Assembly: GCA_024195265.1 (NCBI GenBank)
Contig: JAJLRJ010000011.1
Coordinates: forward strand, 7,488,610-7,552,609
Source: Dendrophyllia cribrosa
Taxonomy: Eukaryota > Cnidaria > Anthozoa > Scleractinia > Dendrophylliidae
Direction of reading: 5' to 3'
Length of the DNA: 64,000 bases
Part shown: positions 53,626 to 64,000 of the stretch, one piece after another
Layout: each line of letters begins with the position of its first letter
Numbering within the stretch: the first letter of the stretch is position 1
Made by a program: the position numbers and the translations under genes
The notes under the pieces: model-generated
Seen by the model: only the letters and a program-made list of their open reading frames with translations
Told to the model about the DNA's origin: nothing
The model's database searches: none

Positions 53626-56600
53626 TACGTTTCACGCGCTCCTTAATTCTCACTTATCCCTTGTAGCTGTTCCTTTAAACAAGAAATAAAGAGAGAACAT
53701 ATTGAAAGGAGAGTGCAATAAAAGGCATTCGAACGTTTTAAAGGTGATAATGAAAAGTTCTCATTCTCTGGGAGGTGACCTAATATTTTTTAGCTTTTAA
53801 GTATAGAAAAAAATAATTAATATGTTATCAAAAGTCTCATCTTCAAAGGATTTAACACAGCATTTTTCTTATCTCAAATCATTTTATTTCCCAGTTTGCA
53901 GGCCTAGTAAAAATATCTAAAATTCAGTGACGGCAGTCTTGTCAATTTGGCTCTTTACTAAACAGGTCAGGGTAAAAAACGTTATATATATTCTCTGCAA
54001 CATTTTTCCGAAAGCAAAAACAAACACAATTTAAAGAATATTCAATCAGTTTTGGTACAATTAATCTGGAGTTTTTTGTTTGGGGAAATTTATTTCTTGT
54101 AAAACCCGCGCTTTGCACCTTTTGATGTGAATTAAGACATGTGAACAGAGGGTAGCCGGTCCATTAAAATTGCCGTCCATTAAGAAGTATTCAGAATGCA
54201 AAATGGCCCGTAAAAACGAAAAGAAAAGAAAAACAGGTCATTAATATCACATCATATTGAAATGAAGGTGTTTTAATGGGTAAAGCTGACCCGCCAATTC
54301 GAAGAAACTCCAATCTTTGCTTCTTTTTCATCTCGGAGAGCCAGCTGCGCATTTTGGGCAGGAACTATCTGCACGGAATTTCAACATTTCCAAATCATAT
54401 CAACTTTAAGTTAGTTGTTTACCCGAAGTCATAATTCCGCGCGTAATCTTGTCATTTTACAGTTCCGGCATTTGAAAAGATCATCTTGGCTTTTTCTTAT
54501 GCATCAAGCAGTTTTAATCTAACACTTTTTTTCCGTTTTTAAGTGAAAACAAAAAGAAAGCGAGGAAATTATTTCATGCCTTGTTACAAACACAAGCAGT
54601 TCTGCTTGCAAATCGAGCTTGTTATAATTAACATATCTAAATTAACCCGCAAAATATTCTTCTGGCAAAACGGGGGACAGATAGAAAGAATAATTTCAAA
54701 CTTGCTTGAAAAATTAACGAGTAAAAATAAAATTGTTTACTAATATATGAAGAAAAGATGTGATAACCTTCATCTTACAACTTCTCCCTGTCGGTTTGCC
54801 CTGAGACCGACATTTTCAAACAAAGTTCTGTCCAGTATTTGATGTAAAATTAGCAAAAAAGTGGAGAAAAACATCGCACTTCTGTCAAATGAAAGCCAAA
54901 AAGCGATTTTTAAGAAGGAGAAAAGCCTACGAACAAAGCTCATTGAGACATTTCCTTACATAGAATTGAAACATTGCAAGTCGATTCAAAACAACAACTG
55001 GCCCTTGAGAAAGACTCAAGAGCTCTAGCCGAAATTATTTGTTAACGAGAGAGAACTTTTCTCTTAATGTCAGATGATTTCAAGAGGGACCAAACTTACT
55101 TCCCAGCGGGATTTTAAGAAAACAAACGAAAAAAATAAACCGGGACAATATTCCACCGCCATCAGTTAAATCACACAAAAAAATCCCAGCTTCTCTTTTC
55201 CGTACAAATCAGTTTACGGCATTTTGCCTGGCAGCGGGGTACAGAAAAATTAGGAAAATCTCGCCGCGCGAATTAAATACAACGCGTGAACTTAATCTAT
55301 AGTTGTTTCACTTCATATGTAATTTCGCCCGCTCGTAAGCAATTTCGTTTGGTTTGAAATGCTCTGCCCCCGAAAGATCAAACTTCACGAAGTTTTACGG
55401 TTAATTACCTACCTTTAGGGTGTCAGCAGATTAGCAAATTAGTCGTTTTGTGGTAAAGCGTATTCAGACAGAAGCAAATAGGAACCTTACCAGCAATGCT
55501 CCGAGTTAAGAAATTGCGTCTTGAGATTTTTTTTTCCTGTGAGCGGATTTCAAGTGTCTTGTTGAAGGTGCGTGCGCCGTGGTTGGAAACTGTGAAATGA
55601 CGAGTTTTAAAAGGGCTTGATAATCAATTCCGCGCATTGGTTGAATCTTTTACAATGCTGGGAATTTTGCCGCGAACGCCATATGGGACCACGATTCACC
55701 TGTTCCAAGTCTAAACACTGAACAATCGAGGGGTTGTCAGGGGTCACGTGACACGCGCTGAACTATCGAAAGATGACAAATTTAATATTTACCGAGATGT
55801 TGGTCTAGATAAATAATGATACAAGCTACATATTGGCCTTTAATAAGCTCATCTCGTAGCTGAAGGTGTTTGCGAAAGGCAAGAGATTTCCCGCTTTCGG
55901 CCGAGAAGTGAACGTTTTGCGTCTTGAAAATTGTTAAGAGCGTTACGCGAAGCGAGGGTGCCGGCCACAGTGAAATAGGAAGGGAAAAAACAGCGCCTCG
56001 CATGAAATCGTTAACAAACTTGGAATGGACAAATGGGAAATCAATTATTAGCTGAGAACTGAACAGATGCAAGATTTCACTAATACAAAGGCAGTTATAG
56101 ATCGTAATGGGCATTTAATCACGCGCTGTTTGCGAGAGGCAGTTTATTAATTCAAACACCGATACAAAAGAACACTCGCGAAAAAGATCTTTTGCTGGGG
56201 CGATTTTCGCCGGTTGTTTTACGGCCTAAAATAACCATAACAACACAACAAAAAGAGTTGTGAAAATAGAATCTTAAATAAAATCGACGCGAATCGAGGC
56301 AGGGCAAAATCGTGCGCTCACAAGCGGTCCAAAACAAATTAAAAAGGAGATATGTTTATGCAAAGATTTCGAGGTGCTAAATGTAAGTCTTGTGGTCAAT
56401 TGTGCCGCTCTTTAGATTGCGCGCTCCGTGGTAATTCTAAATCTAAGAGATAACGTAACAGTCTTAAAAGGGTATTTTGTTATTGTTTCGCAACACAGAC
56501 TAAATTTTGAGTATCCTTTTTAATGATTCATTACTGACGAGGAAGGAAATCAATCTCTCAGAATCTTGGATACGTCAGTTTCGTGAGCTTTAGTTTATAT

Positions 56601-59600
56601 AATGTTTGAAAGAGCTACTTTCGGCTCGGTGGTTTTTAGTGAATGAATTTTTTCCTTGGCGAGAGGAAAATAGCAAACGTGAAAATAACTCTGTGTCGCT
56701 AGGATATCGACGGTTTTTCTGGCGGAATATTTCTTGCTGGGCAAAAGAAAATTAATTACGAAGGTAGATAAGAGGGCTTAAAAAGATAACATTGTAAAAC
56801 AGTAAGGCTGTTTCCGTAACGGGTTATGAATTGAATAAATGATCTCGATAACCGTCAAGATTTTCGAATCTTTCAAATGAATTACTTGGTTATTCATGGT
56901 TCTTTTTATTACGGAGGAAAAATATTATCACAAAACCAGCTTGGCTTTCTCACCGCCTCAGTTTTCGCTTCTCAAACAATTTGAATATTTTTTGAATATT
57001 GTTTTCTCTATTTACTTTTCACGCTAAAATTTCTGGTAAAGTTTGCATTGGAAAAGTGTAGCTTCGAAGTTTAGACTTAAAAAAAAACAAGGCGCGGGCT
57101 AAATTACTGCCATTTGGGTAATAAAAAGACAAAATTAGTACATGTTGTAAGCATGCAGTAAGATATTTTTCTTATATCCGGTTTTTGTAAATCCGTGCTT
57201 CTGGAGTAAAATGCACATGAAATTCATGCACAAATTTAAATATACTTTCGTTTACCTATTTCAATTACGCTGACATGAAAAGGGCTCGTAAGTCAATCAG
57301 TGCGGCCTAACGAAAAGGAACATCACAATTTTCCAATATTTTGTGTGAAGATTTTTTCATAGCAGTGGGTAAAAAATATTCAAGAAACAATGACTTACAT
57401 TTTATGTGATTTTTAACGGTCTGAATGTTAATGTATAAGTGCTTCAAAACGAAGCAAAGTAAATCCTTACAACGTACATGTGCAAAGAAAGATTTGGCGT
57501 CTTTTCGCGAATTGTTTCCACCGAGCTCGAGAAACCGAGCTTCATTTTTGAATGAAAAAAAAAAATCTGAGGCGAAAACAATTTAGAAGATCTTGCTTAC
57601 CAGCTAATTAACATAGTGTTAACAAAATAAACTCCAAAAATAAACCATTTTAACCAGAAAACTAAACTAATCTTTAAAACCTCCAACTGCTGTCTTTTAT
57701 GCATTGAACAATCAGCGTTAGCAAGTGTTCTCGCCGAATATCAGAGGCCGATTCAGTCAGCCGGCCGGCGCAAAAAGTAGTTTGTTTTGGATAAGCTTAT
57801 TGTTTAAAACAATTAAAGAAAACTCCCTTTTGCATATAAGTGAAACATTGTTTCAAACAACAATTAACACTTTCATAGCCCTTTCTATTAAAGGTATCTT
57901 TTAAAAGGATTGCTTTTTACGCGCCGCATTTTAAAATTCATCAGAAATTTAAAAAAAAAAAACGATGTTATTACACTTTTTCCCGCGCGAGATAGGTCAG
58001 TTAATAAATTCATTCATCTTTTCGCTTTCCACTTGTACTTAAGCTAATAAATGTTTACAAGGAATCTTTTCTAGCTTTCCTTTTTTGTGAGTTTTGAATT
58101 TCATAGCCGAAAGTACACTACAGATAAAGATCTGGTAAAATTAAAGCGGAGTTTAAAATGTAACTAAATAAAACGTTTTAAGAAACATAAAGCGTGTGTG
58201 GTTTAGTTCACTTAAGCGTTGTTTTCTTTCATAAATGTAATCCCGAAATGTAAGTATTGTTGAAGGTGAAAAGTTTTCATTTTCTTCATTTCCATAAAAT
58301 AAATGGATATGAAAGACGCGAATCTTTTTGTACGTATAACTTTTACCCCCAAATCCGGCGCCAAAAATGAGAATTGTTATTTAAAAAGTAAAACGTGACT
58401 TTATGAGCACGCAATGTAATACTTATTTTTATAATGATTTCCTCGCGTTATACGTTTGATTACGCAAGGTTAATAAAAATGAAAACTGAGAACAGTTAAT
58501 TTCAAATTAAGTCGAACACCCTTGCCTGTTGTGTGGAGACAAAAACCCGTTAAAACGATCTAGCCGTTGTGTTTCTGGAGGTTAATTTCAAACGGAGAGT
58601 GATTTCTCATGCATGGTTGCCAAGTTACCACAGTTGAATTCAAACATTCTAGAACTTTGGAAACTCTAAAACGTGAAAAAATCGTTGTACAGAAAACGGT
58701 GATTTAAGGAAAATATCCATTTGGGGCCCTGTGATGAAATGTATCGTCAGGAAATTATTATTTTTTTCCACAATGTCTCGTTTCGTCTTAGTGACGCATT
58801 GTATGTCACGATGAATGAGATATTCTTTGCCAAGTTCCCCGAGTGTAAAAACTGATGTAATAAACTCCCGAGGTATCTCTAAAACCCTCAGGTTTTCCCA
58901 CCCAGCGGGGTGGGGGGGGGGGGGGGGGGACCTTCTCCTCGGGGTGCTTAGTATTCTAAAGACACTTGACATGAAAACCCGCATGGTGCAACCATTAGGA
59001 TGCGAACAGATTTCTACGTTGTATTGAAACGAAACAGTAGAAGAGTAACTGCAAAGCGTGCTCTGCATTCAAAGAAAATAATTGTAACATTAACAACAGT
59101 ATGTGCCAGATATTTCTGATCCTCACAAAGATCTTATCAACAAAGAAAAGAAAAGAAAACCTGAAAATATCCAGGCTTGTCTTCACTTATATGTTTCATT
59201 TGCAGTTTATATTTAAGATTATCTCGTATATTCACATTTATCGACAACAGTACGAAGGTAAAACATCCTTTCTCACTTGTCTGTGAAAAAATATATTTCA
59301 CTATATTATGTGATGACAGAATACGTTATTGCAAGAAATGTTATACAAATTTTTTTGAGATATTTGAAGAAATAATGCGACCAGTTCTTAATATTAAAAT
59401 CTAGAATTAATTTGAGGAGAAAATTTTCTGCCGTAAGGGAACAATTTACATTTTTTTAAAGCTTTCTCGCAACTTCGGTCTCCCCGATTTTTGTTAATGT
59501 GTTTTTCTTGGCAACGCGTACGGTCCATTTCATATTCACTCAAGCAGTGTTCAGTGTTCTATAATGTGTTTGCGTCTATACATAAAACCTCAATGTGTGA

Positions 59601-60152
59601 CCATTCGAATGAAAGCTAATGAGCAGTATCTTCATTTGGTGCTGTTTATTTTTGTAGAATGAATTTCATTTTGCGAATATTTTTCTCCTCGCGCACGGTT
59701 TTGATCTTGGGTTGGGCACTTTGGAAAGAGAAATTTGCTGAATGGAAGTTTACTACAGCCAGAGGGAAACGTCGCACACTATCACGTCTCGTAGAAGAAT
59801 ATTAAATCGGTGATTTAGATGTCATTTGTTGTAGAAAACAGGTGTGTAAACAGAAACTCTCAGCAAGGTAATTATACTGCTAATTGAAGCGAGAAACGTT
59901 TTAAAGAAACCGATTCGTTCTTATTGCAATTACTTATCGTGGGAGTTTTCAAAGGAACTTTCGTAGCAAAATCTGATTATTTTATAGTTAAGCGAGTTCT
60001 GGCAAAGCGAGTTTGTCATATATCAGTGTTAAGGGTACCGACAGCTCATATTAAAACCCTTTTAAAGCGTCTTAATTTCCATCAAGTAATTAGAATATAT
60101 GTTAGAAGGATACTTATAGATTTCAGTCAAATTTTCGTTGTTTCTGTTCACG
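53626..60152. promoter_or_regulatory. Quiet interval between gcm and the zinc-finger gene; likely regulatory
   Basis: No convincing coding exon and almost no repeats. It has one short satellite scrap (about 59585-59650) and a poly(G) run of 18 (58912-58929). On the minus strand an acceptor (GTTTAAAG, exon from 53672) and a donor (GCTG then GTAAGG, at 55490) suggest a non-coding first gcm exon ending at 55491. The promoter would then lie around 55.5-56 kb. The octamer ACCCGCAT at 58977-58984 is the complement of the GCM site ATGCGGGT. The 110-codon frame at 55782-56114 looks like chance. Confidence 0.5.
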
Positions 60153-60160
60153 TATAAAAA
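60153..60160 (+). promoter_or_regulatory. Candidate TATA box of the zinc-finger gene
   Basis: TATAAAAA, 49 bases before the 60202 ATG and 400 before the main start. CCAAT words at about 60288 and 60322 lie downstream of it, so a second start site there is also possible. Confidence 0.45.
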
Positions 60161-60201
60161 GCGCTGGCTAGCTATTTATTTGAAAGAAAAAGTTACAAAC
60201 A

Positions 60202-60489
60202 ATGCTTAAAAAGAATCCATTTAAAAACTCGAAACCAATTGAGACAGGACCACGCGCTTCACTTCAGGCGCGCTTTGGTATTTTTCAACCAATCAACGGA
60301 CGACTTGTTTGTTCGATAAAACCAATACAAAGCCGACATGATTTCATTGATCACAATAAATGTCCTATCATATACAATTTTTCTTCTGTTATAGCAACCG
60401 AATCTCAATTATTTATTGAACTTAAAATTATTAAAATTAAAGAAAAATCACCATCGATGAAATTCGAAAACGCGTCGTCAAGGTATTGA
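60202..60489 (+). CDS. Upstream open frame, same frame as the zinc-finger ORF
   Basis: 95 codons, basic and lysine/isoleucine-rich in its second half, with no recognised domain. It ends at a TGA (60487-60489). The frame then stays open through 22 more codons to the main ATG at 60556. It may be an upstream ORF, an N-terminal extension cut by one stop codon, or chance. Confidence 0.3.
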   Translation: MLKKNPFKNSKPIETGPRASLQARFGIFQPINGRLVCSIKPIQSRHDFIDHNKCPIIYNFSSVIATESQLFIELKIIKIKEKSPSMKFENASSRY

Positions 60490-60555
60490 TGTGATTTTCT
60501 CAGCAAACAGAAAAATTCAGCGACGAGGAAAAGAAGAAAGCCTTTATTTACAATT

Positions 60556-61557
60556 ATGTGTACAATTCGATCGACCTCACTTTACTTTGTAGATTGGGAA
60601 ACAATCAGCAAGGATTTCGTGAAGGGAATAAGGTTTACTTCGACGCAAAGAGACATAAAAGTTCACATTTTTTACAACAAGAAAACTACGAAAAGCGAGC
60701 TTCCCGACGACGCTGAATGGATTGTGAAACATCCCACAATGACATTGTCGGCCGAAGCGTCGTGGACGGCCCTTCTGACTTATATTTTGCATTTTTACAC
60801 GCATATCTCGTGCAACTGTACAAACAAACACTGCAAACTTTGGACAAAGCCTCACGTCCACCACACTTACAGAGCGTATGTTGTTTGCGGGGATGAAACG
60901 AGATACGAAGAGCTAGAAGCCATCTTGAAATTCAATAAAATTCCAGTAAAGATTGTTCAAGTCGGCGAAAAAACTTTGTTAGATTTGTTCCAGTATTCAT
61001 GCGCTCACTGCAAAATTATTTTCAAAACGAAGAAAGAGGCTGAATTTCACGACCACAACAAACACAATTATTTGTGCTCTAATACAAAGTGCGAGAAAAG
61101 TAAGCGAGAGAATGGGTTTTTCGCGAAGAAAGAATTACAACAACATTTGGCGCACCAAAAAAGCTGCGAATTTTGTCCTGAGAAGATCTTTTGCTCAACT
61201 AAAAAGCTTGAAGAACACATGGAGAAAACACACAAGAGATGTGACTGCAGCTGTGAGCAGTATTTCGAGACCAAAGACAATTATTTGGAACACTTTTACA
61301 GCAATTTACCGCTACCCTGCCTCGAGGATCCGAGCTGTTCCGAACGATTTCCGAATATTGAATTCCAAGCTTTTCACCATAAGTCCGAGCACGGCGCGAC
61401 ATACCCGTACTATTGCATGGCTTGTTACAAGAGAAAATATCTCACTTGTCTTAAAACCGCGGAAGAATTGCTAAACCACGTCGAAGAAGAGAAACACAAA
61501 GATGAAGAGTTTTCTTTTGCGCAAATACCACTTCATATAGCTTTGAACAGGGAATAA
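60556..61557 (+). CDS. PIN/NYN-like domain plus C2H2-like zinc fingers, intronless
   Basis: 333 codons without introns. Residues 1-145 have the layout of a PIN/NYN fold: an opening strand with acidic residues (LYFVDWE, Asp13 and Glu15), a helical middle, and a strand-Asp-helix turn (VVCGDETRYEEL, Asp113). This part is pattern-based inference; PIN/NYN domains are metal-dependent RNA nucleases or inactive relatives, some fused to zinc fingers in animals (for example ZNF451). Residues 149-170 are a finger (C149, C152, H165, H170). Further fingers use C174/C179/H197/H200 and C204/C207/H221/H226. A Cys-rich hand spans 229-246, another 255-279, and the last is C287/C290/H308/H314. Spacings are irregular and TGEKP linkers are absent, so RNA or protein contacts are as likely as DNA binding. 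AATAAA overlaps the stop codon. The gene may be a retrocopy or a single-exon family member. Confidence 0.75.
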   Translation: MCTIRSTSLYFVDWETISKDFVKGIRFTSTQRDIKVHIFYNKKTTKSELPDDAEWIVKHPTMTLSAEASWTALLTYILHFYTHISCNCTNKHCKLWTKPHVHHTYRAYVVCGDETRYEELEAILKFNKIPVKIVQVGEKTLLDLFQYSCAHCKIIFKTKKEAEFHDHNKHNYLCSNTKCEKSKRENGFFAKKELQQHLAHQKSCEFCPEKIFCSTKKLEEHMEKTHKRCDCSCEQYFETKDNYLEHFYSNLPLPCLEDPSCSERFPNIEFQAFHHKSEHGATYPYYCMACYKRKYLTCLKTAEELLNHVEEEKHKDEEFSFAQIPLHIALNRE

Positions 61558-61558
61558 A
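61553..61558 (+). terminator. AATAAA overlapping the zinc-finger stop codon
   Basis: AATAAA includes the TAA stop. If used, the 3' UTR would be very short. The next AATAAA is near 62498. Confidence 0.35.
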
Positions 61559-62894
61559 AACACTGAGAAGGAAAACACAGTTTAATTCATAAAGTATCGA
61601 GCCTTTAGAATGATAGTTGTTAAATTGAAATTAATATGAAACTCTCGGCTAGCATTAGTGATAACTATCTTCAATTAGGACTAAGTTTGATCTCTCGTCA
61701 ACTCTCAATATCGTTTTTCCGTTTACAAATGACATATTACTGAAACATGGTTTAAAAATATTTAAACATTTCGCAACCTTTCGAATTTAAATTGTAGTTT
61801 TAACATTCAACATACAAAGTTTGCTTGCAGCGTTTATAGATGTCAACAATTTTTTTTTAGCCCACGCAAAACAAACGTTTGGTATTGCTTGCAAATATTC
61901 TTAATTTGTGACCAAGTGTTTTTCTTTAACCTACTAGAATTTTGGTAATGTGCTAAGTAGACTGTAATTAAGCCTTTTAAAAAAAATCTGAAACGTGACC
62001 GTTTTCCTCATAAACCGTGAGCGCTTTTAAACAATCCTTCCCCGGCGTCTTTTGTTTGATTTTCGATACTTCGCAAACTAAAATTTGCCATTTCTTTCCT
62101 AGTTTTGAACCAATCTTTGAAATATGATTAATTAATTACTAGGAGATTGAAGTTCACACAAGTAGTTAGACGCAATAAGCGACCTTGATATTTATGGCAA
62201 ATGTCGAAATGCACTTTTTTTTAGCAAGAGTGTAAACATCGATTTATTGACTTCACAAAATTTAAGACCTTGTTGTCTTTGAGTAATAAGTTTACCCAAG
62301 CCTGGCGCCAACCATTTTTGTTTGTTTAATATTCGCGATAATTTGTTTATCTTCTACAAATTCCTTTTCGTCGTCAGCTGGAACGGTTCTCAAGCTATTT
62401 AGCACATTTTTACTTAAAACACGACGAAACATAAAGTTAAAATGATACAAAATTTTCCCCTCACGTCTTCATAACGCCCTCGTTAGTTATTCTATAATAA
62501 ATATAACTAAATGATTTGTTAGCATAAAAATCAACCCGCCTCGGCAAAAATCTTTTTCCTCTTCGGCGTGTCTAAACGCAAATGAGTTTCTCTGGTATTA
62601 CTTAAGTGTCCTTTTGAGTTTGTTAAGGTGTGTAAATAAATTTTAATGGACTTTGAAATGAATTCCACCTGTTTTTTGTCAAATTTCATGGGTTTAGCCG
62701 TTTAGGATACTTTTTTAATTTTAAATTTATATCAGTGAATATAGATGAGAAAAGGCTTTACGAAGTGAAGTAACTATGTTATCATTCGCTCTCTCTTTTG
62801 ATTGAATTTGCCCGCCAATACGTGCAATTTGTCTCTTTTACCAAGGCCCAAGTTATGAAATGAAAAAACTTGAGCGCGAAAAAAGAACTTTCTA
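61558..62894. other. AT-rich intergenic stretch
   Basis: No repeat, RNA gene or credible frame recognised. The interval is of even composition with several A/T runs. Confidence 0.5.
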
Positions 62895-63785
62895 ATAGTA
62901 ATTGGTCACACTGCAGAATTTTATTTACAGTCTCATAAGTTAGAACCACCTTGCACGGCATATTAAACAGTACCACAGGAAAGTACTGCTCAGTAGCTTT
63001 CATTTGAATGTTCACTTCGTAGGATTTCATCCACAGACTCAAAAGTTAGAACCACCTTGTACAGCATAATAAACAGCACCACAGGAAAGTACTGCTCAAA
63101 AGCTTTCATTTGAATGCTCACTTCGTAGGATTTCATCCACAGACTTAACAGTTAACCACCTTGTACAGCATAATAAACAGTACCACAGGAAAGTACTGCT
63201 CAATAGCTTTCATTTGAATGGTCACTTCGTAGGATTTCATCCACAGACTTAACAGTTAACCACCTTTGTACAGCATAATAAACGGTACCACACGAAAGTA
63301 CTGCTCAATGGCTTTCTTTTGAATGCTCACTTCGTAGGATTTCATCCACAGACTCAAAAGTTAGAACCACCTTGTACAACATAATAAACAGCACCACAAG
63401 AAAGTACTGCTCAGTAGCTTGCATTTGAATGGTCACACGTTTTGGATTTCTTCCACAGACTTAAAAGTTAGAATCACCTTGTACGGCATAATAAACAGTA
63501 CCACAGGAAAGTAAATAAATGCGTCACACAAAAGCTAGAACTTTAATTCGTCGTACGGTATAATAAACAGTACGACAGCATAGTACTGCTCAATAGCTTT
63601 CATTTGAATGGTCACACTTTAGGATTTCATCTACAGACTTAAAAGTTAGAATCACCTTGTACGGTATAATGAACAGCACCACAGGAAAGTACTGCTCAGT
63701 AGCTTTCATTTGATGGTCACACTTTAGGATTTCATCTACAGACTCAAAAGTTAGAACTACCTTGTACAGCATAATAAACAGTACA
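62895..63785 (+). repeat. 105-bp satellite array, eight to nine units
   Basis: The clearest array of the family. GCTTTCATTTGAATG starts recur at spacings of 104-105 (62997, 63102, 63206). Units contain GTAGGATTTCATCCACAGAC, ACCTTGTACAGCATAATAA and CAGTACCACAGGAAAGTA. The reverse-strand frames here are by-products. Confidence 0.92.
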
Positions 63786-64000
63786 ATACTCTCAGTCCTA
63801 ATTTAAGGCTAAGCCAATGACGTGATACATCTTACATTATAGCCTAAAAAGCATCGGCGTACGGGAAAAATTTTGTCGGGGGTGCTGAACTTTATTTGCC
63901 CGAATAAAACTCGTGACGTCATGTTTATTTGTCATGATCAGTATGATGATTCTAGCACTCGCTGACATTTTACTTTTCTACCGCTGTGAACGATTTGAGA

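Noticed and set aside
55782..56114. 110-codon minus-strand frame upstream of gcm
   Set aside because: No splice signals, domain or codon pattern support it, and length alone is not unusual at this composition.
58649..59068. 139-codon minus-strand frame with a proline run
   Set aside because: The proline run is the translation of a poly(G) tract, and the rest looks random.
60577..60864. Reverse-strand 95-codon frame within the zinc-finger gene
   Set aside because: It is the antisense shadow of the clearly coding plus-strand frame.
63590..63772. Reverse frames in the right-hand array
   Set aside because: They are translations of the 105-base satellite that recur wherever the unit occurs.

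Overview
The window looks like nuclear DNA from an anthozoan cnidarian, most likely a stony coral. It is AT-rich, its genes have many GT-AG introns, it is crowded with small inverted-repeat elements, and the nearest relatives I recognise for its genes are animal proteins (CYP46-type P450, a GCM transcription factor, a multi-EF-hand protein). The species call is inference; no marker gene is present.

Four protein genes can be read. (1) 1370-5782, minus strand: a complete four-exon cytochrome P450 of 505 codons resembling CYP46A1 (cholesterol 24-hydroxylase). (2) 6389-38663, plus strand: a 22-coding-exon, 934-codon protein made of eight modules of about 117 residues, each a degenerate EF-hand pair. 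It starts about 600 bases from the P450 start, head to head, so the two may share a promoter. (3) 43138-53625, minus strand: a GCM (glial cells missing) transcription factor with all eight zinc ligands and a long C-terminal extension I do not recognise. Its 3' end has three in-frame alternatives. (4) 60556-61557, plus strand: an intronless 333-residue protein with a PIN/NYN-like N-terminal half followed by about six C2H2-like zinc fingers. Genes 3 and 4 diverge from a quiet interval of about 7 kb that is nearly free of repeats. Genes 2 and 3 converge on a repeat-filled 4.5 kb interval.

Most of the rest is mobile-element sediment. The introns of gene 2 hold at least fifteen kinds of inverted-repeat element, several inserted into one another. 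One family of about 280 bases, carrying several CCAAT boxes, is present in about ten copies. A second family makes clean 9-base target duplications. A satellite-like unit of about 105 bases occurs as four main arrays and many fragments. There are also 85-base, 55-base and 41-base tandem repeats, six poly(G) runs of 12-25, a tRNA-like Pol III promoter inside one transposon, and hammerhead-like core motifs suggestive of Penelope-type retroelement remains. No rRNA gene, CRISPR array or prokaryotic operon is seen.

The best candidates for something undescribed are the PIN-like/zinc-finger protein at the right, the unrecognised C-terminal half of the GCM protein, and the eight-module pseudo-EF-hand protein. 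All exon boundaries were assigned by hand from splice consensus and reading frame, without transcript data.
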